Assembly: GCA_034406715.1 (NCBI GenBank)
Contig: CP137867.1
Location: 992,001-1,056,000, forward strand
Source: Rhodotorula mucilaginosa
Lineage: Eukaryota > Basidiomycota > Microbotryomycetes > Sporidiobolales > Sporidiobolaceae
Direction: 5' to 3'
DNA: 64,000 nt
A program made the position numbers and the translations under genes. Numbering within the stretch: the stretch's first letter is position 1; the number at the start of each line of letters is the position of its first letter. Below the pieces are notes generated by a model. It made no database searches. It saw nothing but the letters and a program-made list of their open reading frames with translations, and was not told where the DNA came from. Shown here one piece after another: positions 1 through 10,667 of the stretch.

Positions 1-96
1 ACGTTTTGGTACTTGCCCGCCCGCCGTCGCCTATCATGCGCAAAGACTATCCATGTTTCTTGCTCTCAACGCCAGTCAAGCTCTTCGCAGCAAAGG

Positions 97-848
97 ATGC
101 CGAGGCTGCTGAGCACTCCAGAACCGCAAGTCAACATGAAACAAATCGCCGGAGAGAACGTCTTTGCCGAGAAGGCCAACCTGCGCGAGCAGTTTGACGG
201 CGACAGCGTCGCTTCTACGGACTCTTCCGACTGCAGCACCGACGCACCCTCTCTCTGCGTTCCGGAGATTGTCGTGACGCCCCCCGACTGGCCGTCGTCG
301 GCCGACGGCGGTCTGAGGCTCGACTTTTCCTGTCAAGGCTGGTTCGTCCCGACCCATTGCTTCCGACGACCCCATTCCCTTGCTGACCTGGCTCACTTTA
401 CAGGTCCTCGAGCAGTCCGGAAGAGTACAGCAGCGGCGACTCGGACGCTCGCGAATGCGCATCGATCCTCGACCGCCTGATGCTCTCGTCGTCGCCCCGG
501 CTCAAATCGCCACAGCGACCCGTCGCGCCGGACCTCGTGCTCCGCGCCGCACGCCGCGAGCTGTTGCTGCAAGAGATCGATGCATGGAGTCGCGTCGCGG
601 ACGAACGGCTGGCGCAATGGCTTCAGGGATCTCCGACGTCGTCGTCGTCGTCGTCGTCGTCATCGTCGACCTCGAGTTCGAGGACGCGGGACGCGCAACT
701 GGCATCGCGGGCAGCCACCAGGCGGCAGCCGAGGACGAGCGACGTTGACCTCCGAGTCTGGGTCCTGCATCGAGCCCTCGGAACGCGTCACGAGCTGTAC
801 TCACCACGGGAATCGAGCGCGAGGCCGCCATGGGCGCTGTTGGTATAA
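97..848 (+). CDS. Small Ser-rich hypothetical protein
   Basis: I do not recognise this gene. Two exons, 97-341 and 404-848, join in frame across a 62-nt intron with donor GTTCGT, a CTGAC branch site and a TTTACAG acceptor, giving about 229 residues. The product is acidic and Ser-rich in its first half. A helix-like middle stretch (LRAARRELLLQEIDAW) is followed by a polyserine run from a TCG repeat. No membrane segment or known domain is visible. The start is uncertain: ATG at 97 or 136 are both in frame, and an upstream exon could lie outside the window. The gene runs convergent to the next one, with 127 bp between stop codons. Confidence 0.5.
637..668 (+). repeat. TCG trinucleotide repeat coding polyserine
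   Basis: Near-perfect TCG repeat of about ten units inside the second exon of the first gene, encoding a serine run. It is a likely length-variable microsatellite. Confidence 0.8.
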
Positions 849-975
849 GTGAACGACTCGGGATTGCAACGGATGGGGAGATGAGGAGGGGGTATACTGT
901 GAATGTGTGTAAAAAGATGCTGTTGTACAAGACACTTGTAACACCGGTTGTCGATCCAGGAAAAGAGAAGCCGAG

Positions 976-3139
976 CTAGTCGTCCCAGAACCAGCCTCGT
1001 CGCCAGCTGGTCCTGCTCTCGAGGGCCATCCGCAACTGATTGACGAGGTTGTGCGCGTACACGATGCCGCCGGGTACAAGGAGCGGGTGCACCTTTTCCT
1101 GGAAGGCCTGATAACCCTCGAGCACGTGACCGAAATCTGCACAAGCCCGAACGTCCTCGCGTCAGCATCTCCTCACTTCACTACGGTTTTGAAGGGGACA
1201 GACAGACCGAAGACGGGCAGGCCTTCTGAGCGCGCCACTTCTTCCTGCAGGTGCCGCAACTGATGCACCCGCCTGTTGGAGGAGAGCGAGTCAGCCGTCG
1301 CCCAGCTTGACAATCTTGACAATGAGAGACAAGGCATGCGGTACGAACACTGCGCGAGAGCGTAACGGTTAGCGCCAAGCACGAGGATAGATCGGGGAGC
1401 CAGTGGAACGCACGATTCGTGATATACTGCGTGCCCTGCACGGCATCATCGGTCCGATGCAGCTTGCGGAAGACGAGTCGCGCTCGCGGAAACGTCTCGC
1501 GGAGGTGCGCGATCGTATGCCGCATCCGCTCTTGCCACCATGCGAGTTGCTCGGGGGTCAAGGGGATCGTCAAAGACCAGCGAGTCTTGTCGTCCTGCAT
1601 GCCAAACAGCGCCTGGGGAAAGGTGACCCGCGTCAGCGACAGCCTCGGGTGAAGGAGTCACTCAGAACAGGCGGCGCACGAGGTCCCACATCCCGCTGTG
1701 TAGCTGGACGACGTCGATCTTGTCGGTTCCGCCTAGTTGACGAACGGCGGGAACGAAAAGCTCGTCTATCCGCCGCTCGATCCGGCCGGGCGCGTGCCAA
1801 TCGTTGTGATCGGGCGAGTTGAACTCGTCGAGGGCGTCCATGCCGTAGTGGAACCCGTTAATGACGCGCATCGCGATCCCTTTACCGCTCGCGAACGGGA
1901 TCTCGCAGCGGTGCATCAGCCCGCGTTGATCCCAGCCGTCGAATTTCGGTCCGTGACCGCGCGTCAAGTCGGGCGGGTACGGGCCCGGAGGTCGCTTTCC
2001 GAGGTCGTGGTACATCGAAATGGTGACGTTGCGTCGGAATAGCTGGCAGAAATGGACGAGGCCGTTCCGGTCGACCGAGTCGCCGACGACGAGGACGGTC
2101 GGCGGGTGCGCTCGTCGTTTCCGCAGGAACGGGATCGGATCTTCGCGACTGCTCGGGGCGGCGGTCGGAGGCAGAGGGTCGGCAGCGACTTGGCGGTACT
2201 CTTTCGAAAAGATATTGGCCTGATACTGCGGCGTCAACCGATCCGGCCCGTGGGTCAAGGTCCAGAGCGCGGGGAGATAGGCCGGCAGCGGTGGGCAGCC
2301 GCGATCATCGAGAGGTCGCCAGTGGGTATGCAAGGGAGATGTCAAGTTGACGAGCAGTCGTCCGGGCTGATGCAGAGCGTCACATCGCTCGTCAGGAACG
2401 CCCCGCCACGCATGACTGAAGAGAGCAAAGAAATCAGCAATTTCCGGACACCAACTCTGCCGCACCCGAGTCCATGAACGTACATTCGTCCGACTAGGAA
2501 CCAGCCTGCAATCAAGCATGCGATTGCCGTCACGCCCGATTTGATCCTGCTCGAGTGCTTCTGCGTTCCCGACGGCGGGACCTCCCAGCGCGCATCGTCC
2601 GAGTTCTTCCGCGAGTAGGGCGCAGCGTGTCGGCCCGCTAGCAAATGCTGCTGCTGTTGCTGGACCGGCTCTGGCGCAGCTGGAGGATACGTCGACGACG
2701 AGAGTTCTGGCGTCAAGCCTCCCACTTCGGTGCTGCCTGCGTTCACCCGCGAACTGACGTCGGTGATCGAGAGCTGCGGTCCATGGAAAGCGCCATGCCT
2801 CCGTCCGCCCAGCGCAGGCGGCAGACCCTTCACGGACTGCGTCGGCACGAGCGGCGGGCCGTCGCGGTCGATCGGCTGCTGAGGAGCAGCAGCTTCGCCT
2901 CGTCGCGCGACCGCCGCCTGACTGGCAGCGCGAGAATGCGCCGTTCCGGCGTTCCAAGCAGAGTCGGACACGGCGGGCAGAGCTTGTGCGGGGGTGAGGC
3001 GCAGCTGCGGAGTTCGTCGACCCGATCGATGCAGAATTCTGTTCGGTTGATCGTCGTGTGTCTCGCTCCGAGATTTTACCCAAGGGGCATGGAGAAGATG
3101 AGAACAAAGCAGCAAGGAAATGACTCTATGATGCAACAT
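976..3139 (-). CDS. SGNH/PC-esterase-like type II membrane protein
   Basis: Five exons (3139-2484, 2415-1680, 1612-1383, 1272-1208, 1136-976) join in frame to about 615 residues. A polar, Gln-rich N-terminal region precedes one hydrophobic segment near residues 200-217 (GVTAIACLIAGWFLV), followed by a presumably lumenal domain. That domain carries VLVVGDSVDRNG near residue 325, the GDS block typical of SGNH/PC-esterase-type hydrolases, and ends with a stretch (DFGHVLEGYQAF, GIVYAHN) that may supply the other catalytic residues. The topology suggests a Golgi or cell-surface enzyme acting on glycans or lipids; the substrate is unknown. The start codon is the weakest point: it lies only 59 bp from the stop of the upstream gene, so the promoter would overlap that gene's 3' end, and a missed first exon is possible. 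Confidence 0.6.
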
Positions 3140-3198
3140 GTTGCCTGCCCCTCCCCTCCTCTACTGGTACAAAACTGCCCGTCCTGACAGTTCACGGC

Positions 3199-6100
3199 TC
3201 ACTTGAACCCTCCGGCGGATTCACGTCGTCGCTTCGACTTGTCCTTCTTCCGCTTGTCTTTCTTGGACGGACTCGCGCCAGCGGCGACCTCGCTCACCGT
3301 CATCGAGACGTCGCCCGCGAGCGCGTCCTCCTCGTCCGCCTCGACCGACTCGTCCTGGACCTCTGCTTCCGGCAGAGTCACCTCCGGGACTGCCGGTTCG
3401 ACAGCGACCTGCTTGCCCCCCTTCTTTTGCTTCTTCGACTGCGGCATCGATGACCCTGCAGCTGCAGTAGGGGTATTCGCGGTCGGAAGAGCAGCGGGAC
3501 CGTCGGCAGCCTTGCGCTTCTTGTCCTTTTTGGATCCGCTGGCGGCACCACTGTCCGCAACCGCAGGCTCGGCACCGAGGATGCTCGCAACCTGCTTCAG
3601 CAGCGACATGACACCGGCCTTGCTCTTGGCGAGTCCGACGAGCTCGGCCCACGCAGCCGGCTGCCAGATCTCGCTCGTCTTGGCCGGCGAGAGCTGCTTC
3701 GTCAGGCGAGCACCGGCGAGCGCATGCTTGGCGAGCGACTTGAGCCGGGCAGCGTCCATCTCTGGGTTCGAGGCAGCGACCAAGGAAGAGTGGATCGAGT
3801 CGTACAGGGCGTTGCGGTAGGCGGGCATCGCCGAAACGATCGCTGCAACCGAGTCGGCCGACTTCTGCTCACACACAAAGACGCGACGGGTCAACCACGG
3901 AAACGTTCCGGTATGAGGAGAGTCAGAGAGAACTCACCAATCCGGCATAAGAGGTGAGGAGCGTGTTGGCGACGTCGAAAGCCTGCATCCGTCGGAAAGC
4001 GTTGACTTTCTCAACGCCCTCGCTTGCGCCGGCTGTCCGGACGACGTCGCCAAACATCGGCCAGACCGCCGCCGGTGTCCGCTTGGCAGCCTCGAGCGTG
4101 ATCAGAGGCTGGCAGCGCGTCTTGGCGTTCTTGTTCGTCAGGTACTGGGTCAGGTTGCCGCTGAACGTGCGGGCGACGGCAGCCTGCGTCTCGGCGGCCG
4201 AGGCGGCGGGCGACAAAGCGACGGCCGCCTTGACGAGGGCGACGGCGATCTGGGCCGCGAGCGGCGCGAGCGACGCGTCGTCGACGGATTGGGCAGCACG
4301 GTGAAGGTGCGCGAGGGCTTCGAGCGCAGTCTGGGCCGACTCGTCCGAAGCGGCCGACGCGGCGGAACCGTCCTTGTCCTTGCGAGGCTGGACGAGGAAC
4401 CGCAAGAGCTTGGCCGCCTTGGTTTGCAGCTCCGACTCGAGCGAGGACGACGCCGTACGGATCAGGTTGAAGAGGGGGACGTAGAGCGGGATGAGGAACG
4501 GAGACGACGGCTTGGCGTGCGCGAGGATGTCGAGCAAGTCGAGACAACGGAGGCGGTAGTGCAAGTCATCCTGGCGGTCACCTGTTGCGAGCACATGGGG
4601 TCAGCATGCGGAAACAATCGGGAGACCGAGGGTGGATCCACTCACGCTTCTTGCTGCGCCGTCCGCCACCGTTAGCGCGGAAGATGTCGGCCAATCGGTC
4701 GTCCAGAGCGAGCATGGCCTCGTCGTCGAGCAACTCCTCCTCGTCACTTTCGTCGCCCTTCATCTCCTCGTCATCGTCGTCGTCCGAAGCAGCGTTCGGG
4801 ACGCCCATACCGCCCGCCTCGAGCGCAGCAAGGAGCTCATTCTTGAACGCCTCGTCGACTTCAAGACCGTCCTCGTCGTCGTCGCTGCTGTCGTCCTCTT
4901 CCGAATCATCAGAGTCGTCCGAGTCGGATCCGGCTTTCGCACCCTTGGCCTGCTTCTTCTGAGCCTTGTCGGCGCCTTCCGCCTCCTCTTCCTCCTCGGC
5001 GTCGGCATCGGCCTCGATCCCGTCCTCGACCTCGTCTGCAGGAGCGACTACATCGCCGAGCAACTCGATCGCCTGCTGACCAATCTCGCCCGCAAAGCCC
5101 TTCAGGACGATCGGACCGGCAAAGGCTTTGACGAACGCGCTCGGGCGGCGCAACAGAGCCAGCACAACGTCGACGAGAATCGTACCCGGTTCGGGCTTTT
5201 CGCCGTCCTCCTCGTCGTCCTCGTCCTCGGCCTGCTTGTCTGCCGCGAGCGAGGGGAAGAGCGCCTCGACAGCGTCGATCGCGCCTTCCAGGATGTCGGC
5301 AGCATCGGCGGCACCTTCGTCCCAGCAGACGAGGCGGACCCCCTCGAGCAGGGCGCGAGCCGTCTTGGCGCGCGAGCGCTCCGCCTCGGCCTTGTCCCCT
5401 TCCTTCTCCTTTGTGCCCTTCTTGGCCGACGCGACCTTGTCCAGCGAACCGTACAGCGCCTTGACCCGCTCGATCAGCGGACGAGCCTCGTCATCATCCT
5501 CGTCGGACTGGTCGTCGTTGTCGTTGTCGTCGTCCGCCGCGCGAGTGAAATGCTTCTCGTCCGCGGCGAGGTTGTCGAGCAACGCGAGCGCCCGCTGGAG
5601 CCAGTTGGGGCCTCCGAGCGGAGCGGCCACACTCCCACCGACGAGGGCCGTCAAGCACGAGAAGAAGCGCGACCGCGCCGCGAGCCGTTGCGGTCCCGTC
5701 AGGCGCGCGTCCTGGTTCGAGACGACGTACGACCGCGCGCCCTTGGTGCTTCCCGACTCGGTCACGTCGAACCATCCGACGACGGCGAGGAATTCGAGCA
5801 GGGACGAGATCAGCTCGTCGTCTTTCGGGACGCTACCGCTCCGCACGACGGTCAACATCTGGTCGAACGCCCACGTGCGCTGAGCGGTGATGCGCTTCTC
5901 GCGATCCGACGCGTCCTCCTCGAGCGTCGCCTCCTCCTCGTCGTCGTCTGCATCGTTCGCGCCAGCCTCGGCATCCGCGGCGGTGACAGGCCGTACAACC
6001 GTCGGCTCGAGCACGATCGAACGCAAGTGGGCGACCCAACCTTTGACGGCCTGGAGCGGCAACTTGGCCACGATCCGGTCGAGCACTTTCGGTTCGAACG

Positions 6101-7565
6101 CGTTGTACTGCGAGTGCGGCGGGCTCACGAGCGCCTTGATGATGGCGAGACCGAGCTGGGCGCCGTTGGCATTGCTGGATGTTCCCTCCTCGGAGGCAGC
6201 GGCGGTCAGGAAGGCGGGCACAGTCGAGCCGACGATCTTCTCGGCGACGCGAGCGAGCGTCTTTTCGCCGCCGGCTTGCGCGTCCTTGCGCAAGTGGTTT
6301 GCGAGAACGCGCAGAGTGTTGGGACCAAAGATGGCGGAAACGTCGGCCGCCGAGGCGTGGTGGACGAGGCGGGGCAGGAAGAGCTGGATGAGCGAGAACC
6401 CGAGCGCCTTGAGCGGCAGCGACGACGAGCCAAACAGGGCTTGGTCGACGCAGACGGACCAAAAGATGGGGAAGGCGACCTTGTCGGCGGCGGGCGCCGG
6501 CACCGAACCGGTCGGGAAGTAGGCGTCGGCGAGCAGGGTCCAGACGAAATGCGGACCCTGGCCGGGTGCCGGCGCGGCATGGTTCTTTGAGGTCTTGACT
6601 GCGTTCGAGCCCATCGAGGGTCGACTGCTGCCCGACGCGTCGGCGGACGGCGAAGTGGCGAGGGCACCCTTGAGCGCCGCGGCGAGGTTGGAGAGCGAGG
6701 AGCGCGAGAGGAGGGAACCCGAAGGGAAAGTGGGAGCGAGAAGGGAGGACCAGTCGGCGTCCTTTAGCGGCATTACAACGCGTCAGTATGGAGATCTGGG
6801 CAGGTTATGATGCAGGTCGAGGCTAGGTGCGGGCGAGGCAACATATGAAAGCGCAGAGGGGGAAAAGACGCGCAAACGCACAACGTTGTAGCTCTGCAGG
6901 ACGAGGACGATCGCGACCTTTTCCGGGCTCCAGCCTCGAGCCTTTTCTCGAGCGTCGCCGAGCAGGCGCTGGACGGCCCACTGGACTGCGTCGTCGCGCC
7001 ACGGGACGGCGTCTGCGTCGAGTGCGAGGAGGGACCGGAGCGCCTCGCAGACGACCCAGTAGCTCGGTTCGCGGATCCAGGATTTCCGGTTCGAGAGAGC
7101 GACGAGGGCGAGGACGACGTCGCGCCAGGGCTGGCCCTGTTCGGTGACGGTCGGACCTTGAGGGCGGACGAGGACGCCGGAGCGGACGAGGGCGTGGAGT
7201 CCGACGAGGCGGGCAAAGAGCAAGTCTCGCTCTTCGCGGGCGTCGATGCCTGCCCTGCTCGCGGTGGCTTCGAGGAGCTGCGGCAGGACGGCAGCTGCGA
7301 CTTTGGGGTCGGGCAAGAGGGCGGTGAGCTGCGCGAGGGCGACGGCAAACCCTTGCCTCGCTGCGTCGTTGGACGAGGCGAGACCTGCTACGAGTCGCTT
7401 GAGGGCATACGGGGTATCGGGCCCAGCACTGGCTGCTGCTTCCGGCGAGAGCGGGAGCGAGTTGATCAAGTCGAGAGCTGCGTCGATGCGAGTGTGCGAG
7501 TGGTGCGAAGCGAGCAGCGGGAACAGGGGCAGGATCGACTGCCTCGAGGATCCGGCTCCACTCAT
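3199..7565 (-). CDS. POL5: Pol5/MYBBP1A-like nucleolar protein
   Basis: Four exons (7565-6885, 6761-4646, 4581-3938, 3864-3199) give about 1368 residues. The protein is a long helical-repeat chain interrupted by acidic tracts and ends in a Lys/Arg-rich tail (KKDKRKKDKSKRRR), the plan of the Pol5/MYBBP1A family. The block DDEAMLALDDRLADIFR after the last acidic tract is characteristic of the family. Members are nucleolar, bind rDNA chromatin and are needed for rRNA synthesis and 60S assembly; despite the name, a replicative polymerase role is not supported. Introns carry CTGAC branch sites. The gene is divergent from the mitochondrial protein gene at 7781, with 215 bp between start codons. Another nucleolar 60S factor, Mak5, lies later in the window. 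Confidence 0.88.
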
Positions 7566-7780
7566 GATGCAAGTCTTCTCTCGCAGGACTGCACACGCCT
7601 GGCCTTGCCCGTCAAGCTGTAGAGCGAGTTCCGAAGACGGGTCTCGAGGGAAATTGTGGCTGAGGGGAGGCGCGAAAAGCGAGGGCGAGCTCAAACTGCA
7701 CCGCCTCGTTCTCGTCGAAAAGTGGAGGCAGCCAGAGTGAGTGACGGCATTCAGCAGAGTGCATAGCTGGCAGGGACGCG
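7566..7780. promoter_or_regulatory. Divergent promoter, POL5 / mitochondrial protein gene
   Basis: 215 bp separates two oppositely oriented start codons, so it must hold both core promoters and 5' leaders. I see no clear TATA box. Confidence 0.6.
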
Positions 7781-9772
7781 ATGCTGCGCCCAGTTGCTCG
7801 CGTCGCGGCAAGGCGCACGGCTGCAGTCCGCCCTTCTCCGCCCGCGTCCTGGCTCCTCGCCTCGTCGCGTCACTATGCGAGGCAGCCTTCCTTCACCACC
7901 CCGGACGAGTCGACCGCTGCTGCTGCACCCGCCGGCGAGCAGAACCGCGTCTCGCCCGAGGCAGAACGGGTCCTCGACAGCTACGCGTCCCCGTTCGCCA
8001 ACACGGCCGCCTCGGCCTACTCGGTCTTTCGCTACGCCGTCTTCGGCTCCGTCTTTCTCGTCGCTTCGTCCCTCGCCGCCTTCACCGCCGCCCACCTCTA
8101 CGTAGAGCATGTCGCTCTCGCTGGACCCGCACCCTCCGTCTCCGGAGCCGACAACGATCCGGACGAGTGGACCGCAGAAGCGCAGGGCTGGACCGGGCTC
8201 CACACTGCGAAACATGGCGGCACCGACCCGCGCCTCGGACTCTGGACCAGGATGGCCATTCGTGCTGCCTGGATGTCCCAGAATTGGGGCAGCGGGACCG
8301 TCGCCGCGCCCGAGTCCGGTCCCGCCGCGTCCGCCCCGACCACCGCGAGCCCGTTCGCCGTCAGCGCACCCCGCAGGATCGGAGAGCAGCAGGGCGGAGC
8401 GAGCGTCGACCCGGCCGCGGCGAGGCAAGTGCACGACGCAGGCTGGATCATGGCCGAGCGGTACCTCGCCCAGGCCCTCCGCCGCGCGAGCGAGACCCGC
8501 GGCATCTCGCTCGTCGACTCGCGCGACTGGGAAGCCCACGTCGACCACGGCGGCGTCGACCGTACCGCCGTCGAACTCGAGGAACGCCTCGCCGGCATTC
8601 GCGAACGCATCGGCGGTCGCGCCCGCCTCGAAAAGGCTCGACAGGGGTGGGAACGCATCTACTACGCCCTCGAGGCGAGTCCTTCGAGCAGAGACCGCCC
8701 CGACGAGGCCAAGTGGGAACAGTGCGAGAAGCTCCGCGCGACGAGAAAGATGGGAGAGCTCTCGGCGAGGATCGCAGACTCGTGGCGTGCGGGAACGGAA
8801 GAGCGCGAAGCGGAACTCGAAAAGGCCGAAGGGTGGTTCCTCGGCGGGTTGATCCCGGCGCTCGCGGACGCAGAAGGGCAGTCGCTCGCCGGCAAGGCTC
8901 TCGACCGCCTCGTACCCGATGCCAACGACTCGTCCCTCGCCGCCGGACCCGAACCGAGAAAGCACGTCTCGCCGTCTTCGTCCTTCTTCGGCTTCTGGTC
9001 ACGCTCCCACCCGCCCATGTCGTCGTCCTCATCATCTGGTTCTACCGCCGTCGCATCACTCCCCTCCGCCGAGCTCGATCACCTCGTCGCGCTCCTCTCG
9101 TCCGCAGCCAACTCTTCGTCCGGGAGAGCGGCCGAACTCTCCCCCGCCTCGCAACGAGCCATCATCGCGACGCTCGTCTCGCTCGAGACGCACCTCGCCC
9201 GTCGCGCCTCGACCGCCGCCGCCCCCGATGCTGATCCCGAATCGATCCTCCGCCGCGCGCAGGCACTCCAATCCGCCGCGCTCGAGTACACCCAATCCCT
9301 CGCGGCAGCTCGACCACTCTTGCCCGCCTCGGTACCCCCCTCGGCCGACTCTTCGCCCCTTTCAGCCGCCGACTTGTCGCGCAAGACGTCCGCTTTGTGG
9401 CTCTCGACTCGCCTCGCAGCGCTCGAGACGCACTTGTCCGAATGTCGGCTCGCGTTGGCCCTTTCGTCCCGCGGAACGGGCAGGAAGGCCCCGCTCCCCA
9501 TCGACCTCGCCGACGCAGAGTCTCTCCTCCTCGCGACGTCGCGAGCCGAGCAGACCAGCGACGCCGGCGCGGCGTTCCTCGCGGCGCTGGAGACGGCCAA
9601 GGAAAGTAACGCGAAGGACCTTCGCAAGGTGTACGAGGAACCGTTGAAGCGAGTTCGGCGCGATGCGGACAAGGTGGTCGAGATGGGGACGGCGCTGAGC
9701 GAGCTCGTCGCGGGTCTCTTGACCCGGAACAAGGAGCAAACGAGTACTGGCGGCAAAGGGTGGTTCAAGTAG
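7781..9772 (+). CDS. Mitochondrial membrane protein of unknown function
   Basis: Single intronless frame of 663 residues, unusual in this intron-rich window. The N-terminus (MLRPVARVAARRTAAVRP) is Arg/Ala-rich without acids, a typical mitochondrial targeting sequence. One hydrophobic segment near residues 85-107 (VFRYAVFGSVFLVASSLAAF) suggests insertion in the inner membrane with a large soluble domain. That domain has a conserved-looking block (HTAKHGGTDPRLGLWTR) and several helical, coiled-coil-like stretches towards the C-terminus. I do not recognise the family. The layout recalls inner-membrane scaffold proteins such as Mic60, but I see no diagnostic motif. A T-rich tract follows the stop. 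Confidence 0.75.
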   Translation: MLRPVARVAARRTAAVRPSPPASWLLASSRHYARQPSFTTPDESTAAAAPAGEQNRVSPEAERVLDSYASPFANTAASAYSVFRYAVFGSVFLVASSLAAFTAAHLYVEHVALAGPAPSVSGADNDPDEWTAEAQGWTGLHTAKHGGTDPRLGLWTRMAIRAAWMSQNWGSGTVAAPESGPAASAPTTASPFAVSAPRRIGEQQGGASVDPAAARQVHDAGWIMAERYLAQALRRASETRGISLVDSRDWEAHVDHGGVDRTAVELEERLAGIRERIGGRARLEKARQGWERIYYALEASPSSRDRPDEAKWEQCEKLRATRKMGELSARIADSWRAGTEEREAELEKAEGWFLGGLIPALADAEGQSLAGKALDRLVPDANDSSLAAGPEPRKHVSPSSSFFGFWSRSHPPMSSSSSSGSTAVASLPSAELDHLVALLSSAANSSSGRAAELSPASQRAIIATLVSLETHLARRASTAAAPDADPESILRRAQALQSAALEYTQSLAAARPLLPASVPPSADSSPLSAADLSRKTSALWLSTRLAALETHLSECRLALALSSRGTGRKAPLPIDLADAESLLLATSRAEQTSDAGAAFLAALETAKESNAKDLRKVYEEPLKRVRRDADKVVEMGTALSELVAGLLTRNKEQTSTGGKGWFK

Positions 9773-10667
9773 GGAGTTTTTTTTTTCCCTCGCCACTATT
9801 CACGAGTACAAAGCAGTCCCAAATCAGGTGTAATGGCGATTGCAGTGTGTATTTTTCAAGCGAATTGACGAAACGGGACAGCTCACGGAAGAAGAACCGG
9901 ATCCCCGCCGAGCGGGTTGCGATGCCATCTGAGTGGAAACGGGAAGGAACAAGCGCCGAGTCGCGCATGCATGATTCTCTTCAACCGCAACCTCTCGTAC
10001 CGTCCGCCGATGGCGTCCTTCGACTCCGCAGGGTCGTGCGAGGTAGTCCCGCCGTGAGAGTCGCCGAGCGCCCCGTCGCGGTCGGGCAGATGCGAACGCT
10101 TCGGCGGGCGAGAATCGCCTCGGGAAGCGCAATACATTCGTCTGAGAGAAGTCCCTTGGGTTACTCGTCCGCGCGAGGCACGGTGAGGAAGCAAACGCCA
10201 CTCGGCGCGGGTCGAGCTGGATCTCAGCTTTGGAGTTCGCGTGACGAATGTGGCACCCGCATCCCAAGCTTCGCTCCGGATCTCTCGTTATGGGCTTCAG
10301 ATACGGTTACATGTCATTCAATCTGTCTCTGAAACTCTGGCCATTACCCAGTCGTCGATGAGCTCTCTCACGATTTCTGAATCCAAATCCGTCGGCATTG
10401 CTCGGTGGCGCCTCAAAACGGGGGTCGTTGCTCGGTCGCCTCGTCCAAGGTGATTAACCCCGCGCCGAACACGCACTACTTGACTTGTACGCCAGACATT
10501 CATGAATTTCAACGTGCTCAGCGAGCCTTACGACTGCGTTTCTGAAAGAATTCGAGAAATGTACGAGACAAAAGAGGGAAGAGTAGTCACAAAAGTTGTG
10601 CATATCCAACACGCAAGACGAGAAGAATGTCGAAAAGAAGGGAAGAAAGACGGTTCATTGAGGTGAC
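9773..10667. other. Intergenic region, no supported gene
   Basis: About 0.9 kb with weaker GC bias than the flanking genes. Open frames occur on both strands (for example 9883-10194 minus), but none has a domain, a convincing start or splice signals. It lies between two convergent genes, so both 3' UTRs fall here. Confidence 0.5.

Noticed and set aside
4632-6590. A 652-codon open frame on the plus strand opposite POL5
   Set aside because: It mirrors POL5 acidic tracts as Val/Leu runs, has no domain or start context, and is explained by codon bias.
7751-8965. A 404-codon minus-strand frame opposite the mitochondrial protein gene
   Set aside because: The plus-strand protein has a presequence and membrane helix; the antisense product is Gly/Arg-rich and featureless.
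9760-10332. Plus-strand open frame of 190 codons after the mitochondrial protein gene
   Set aside because: It begins inside the 3' end and T-rich tract of the previous gene, and its product has no domain.
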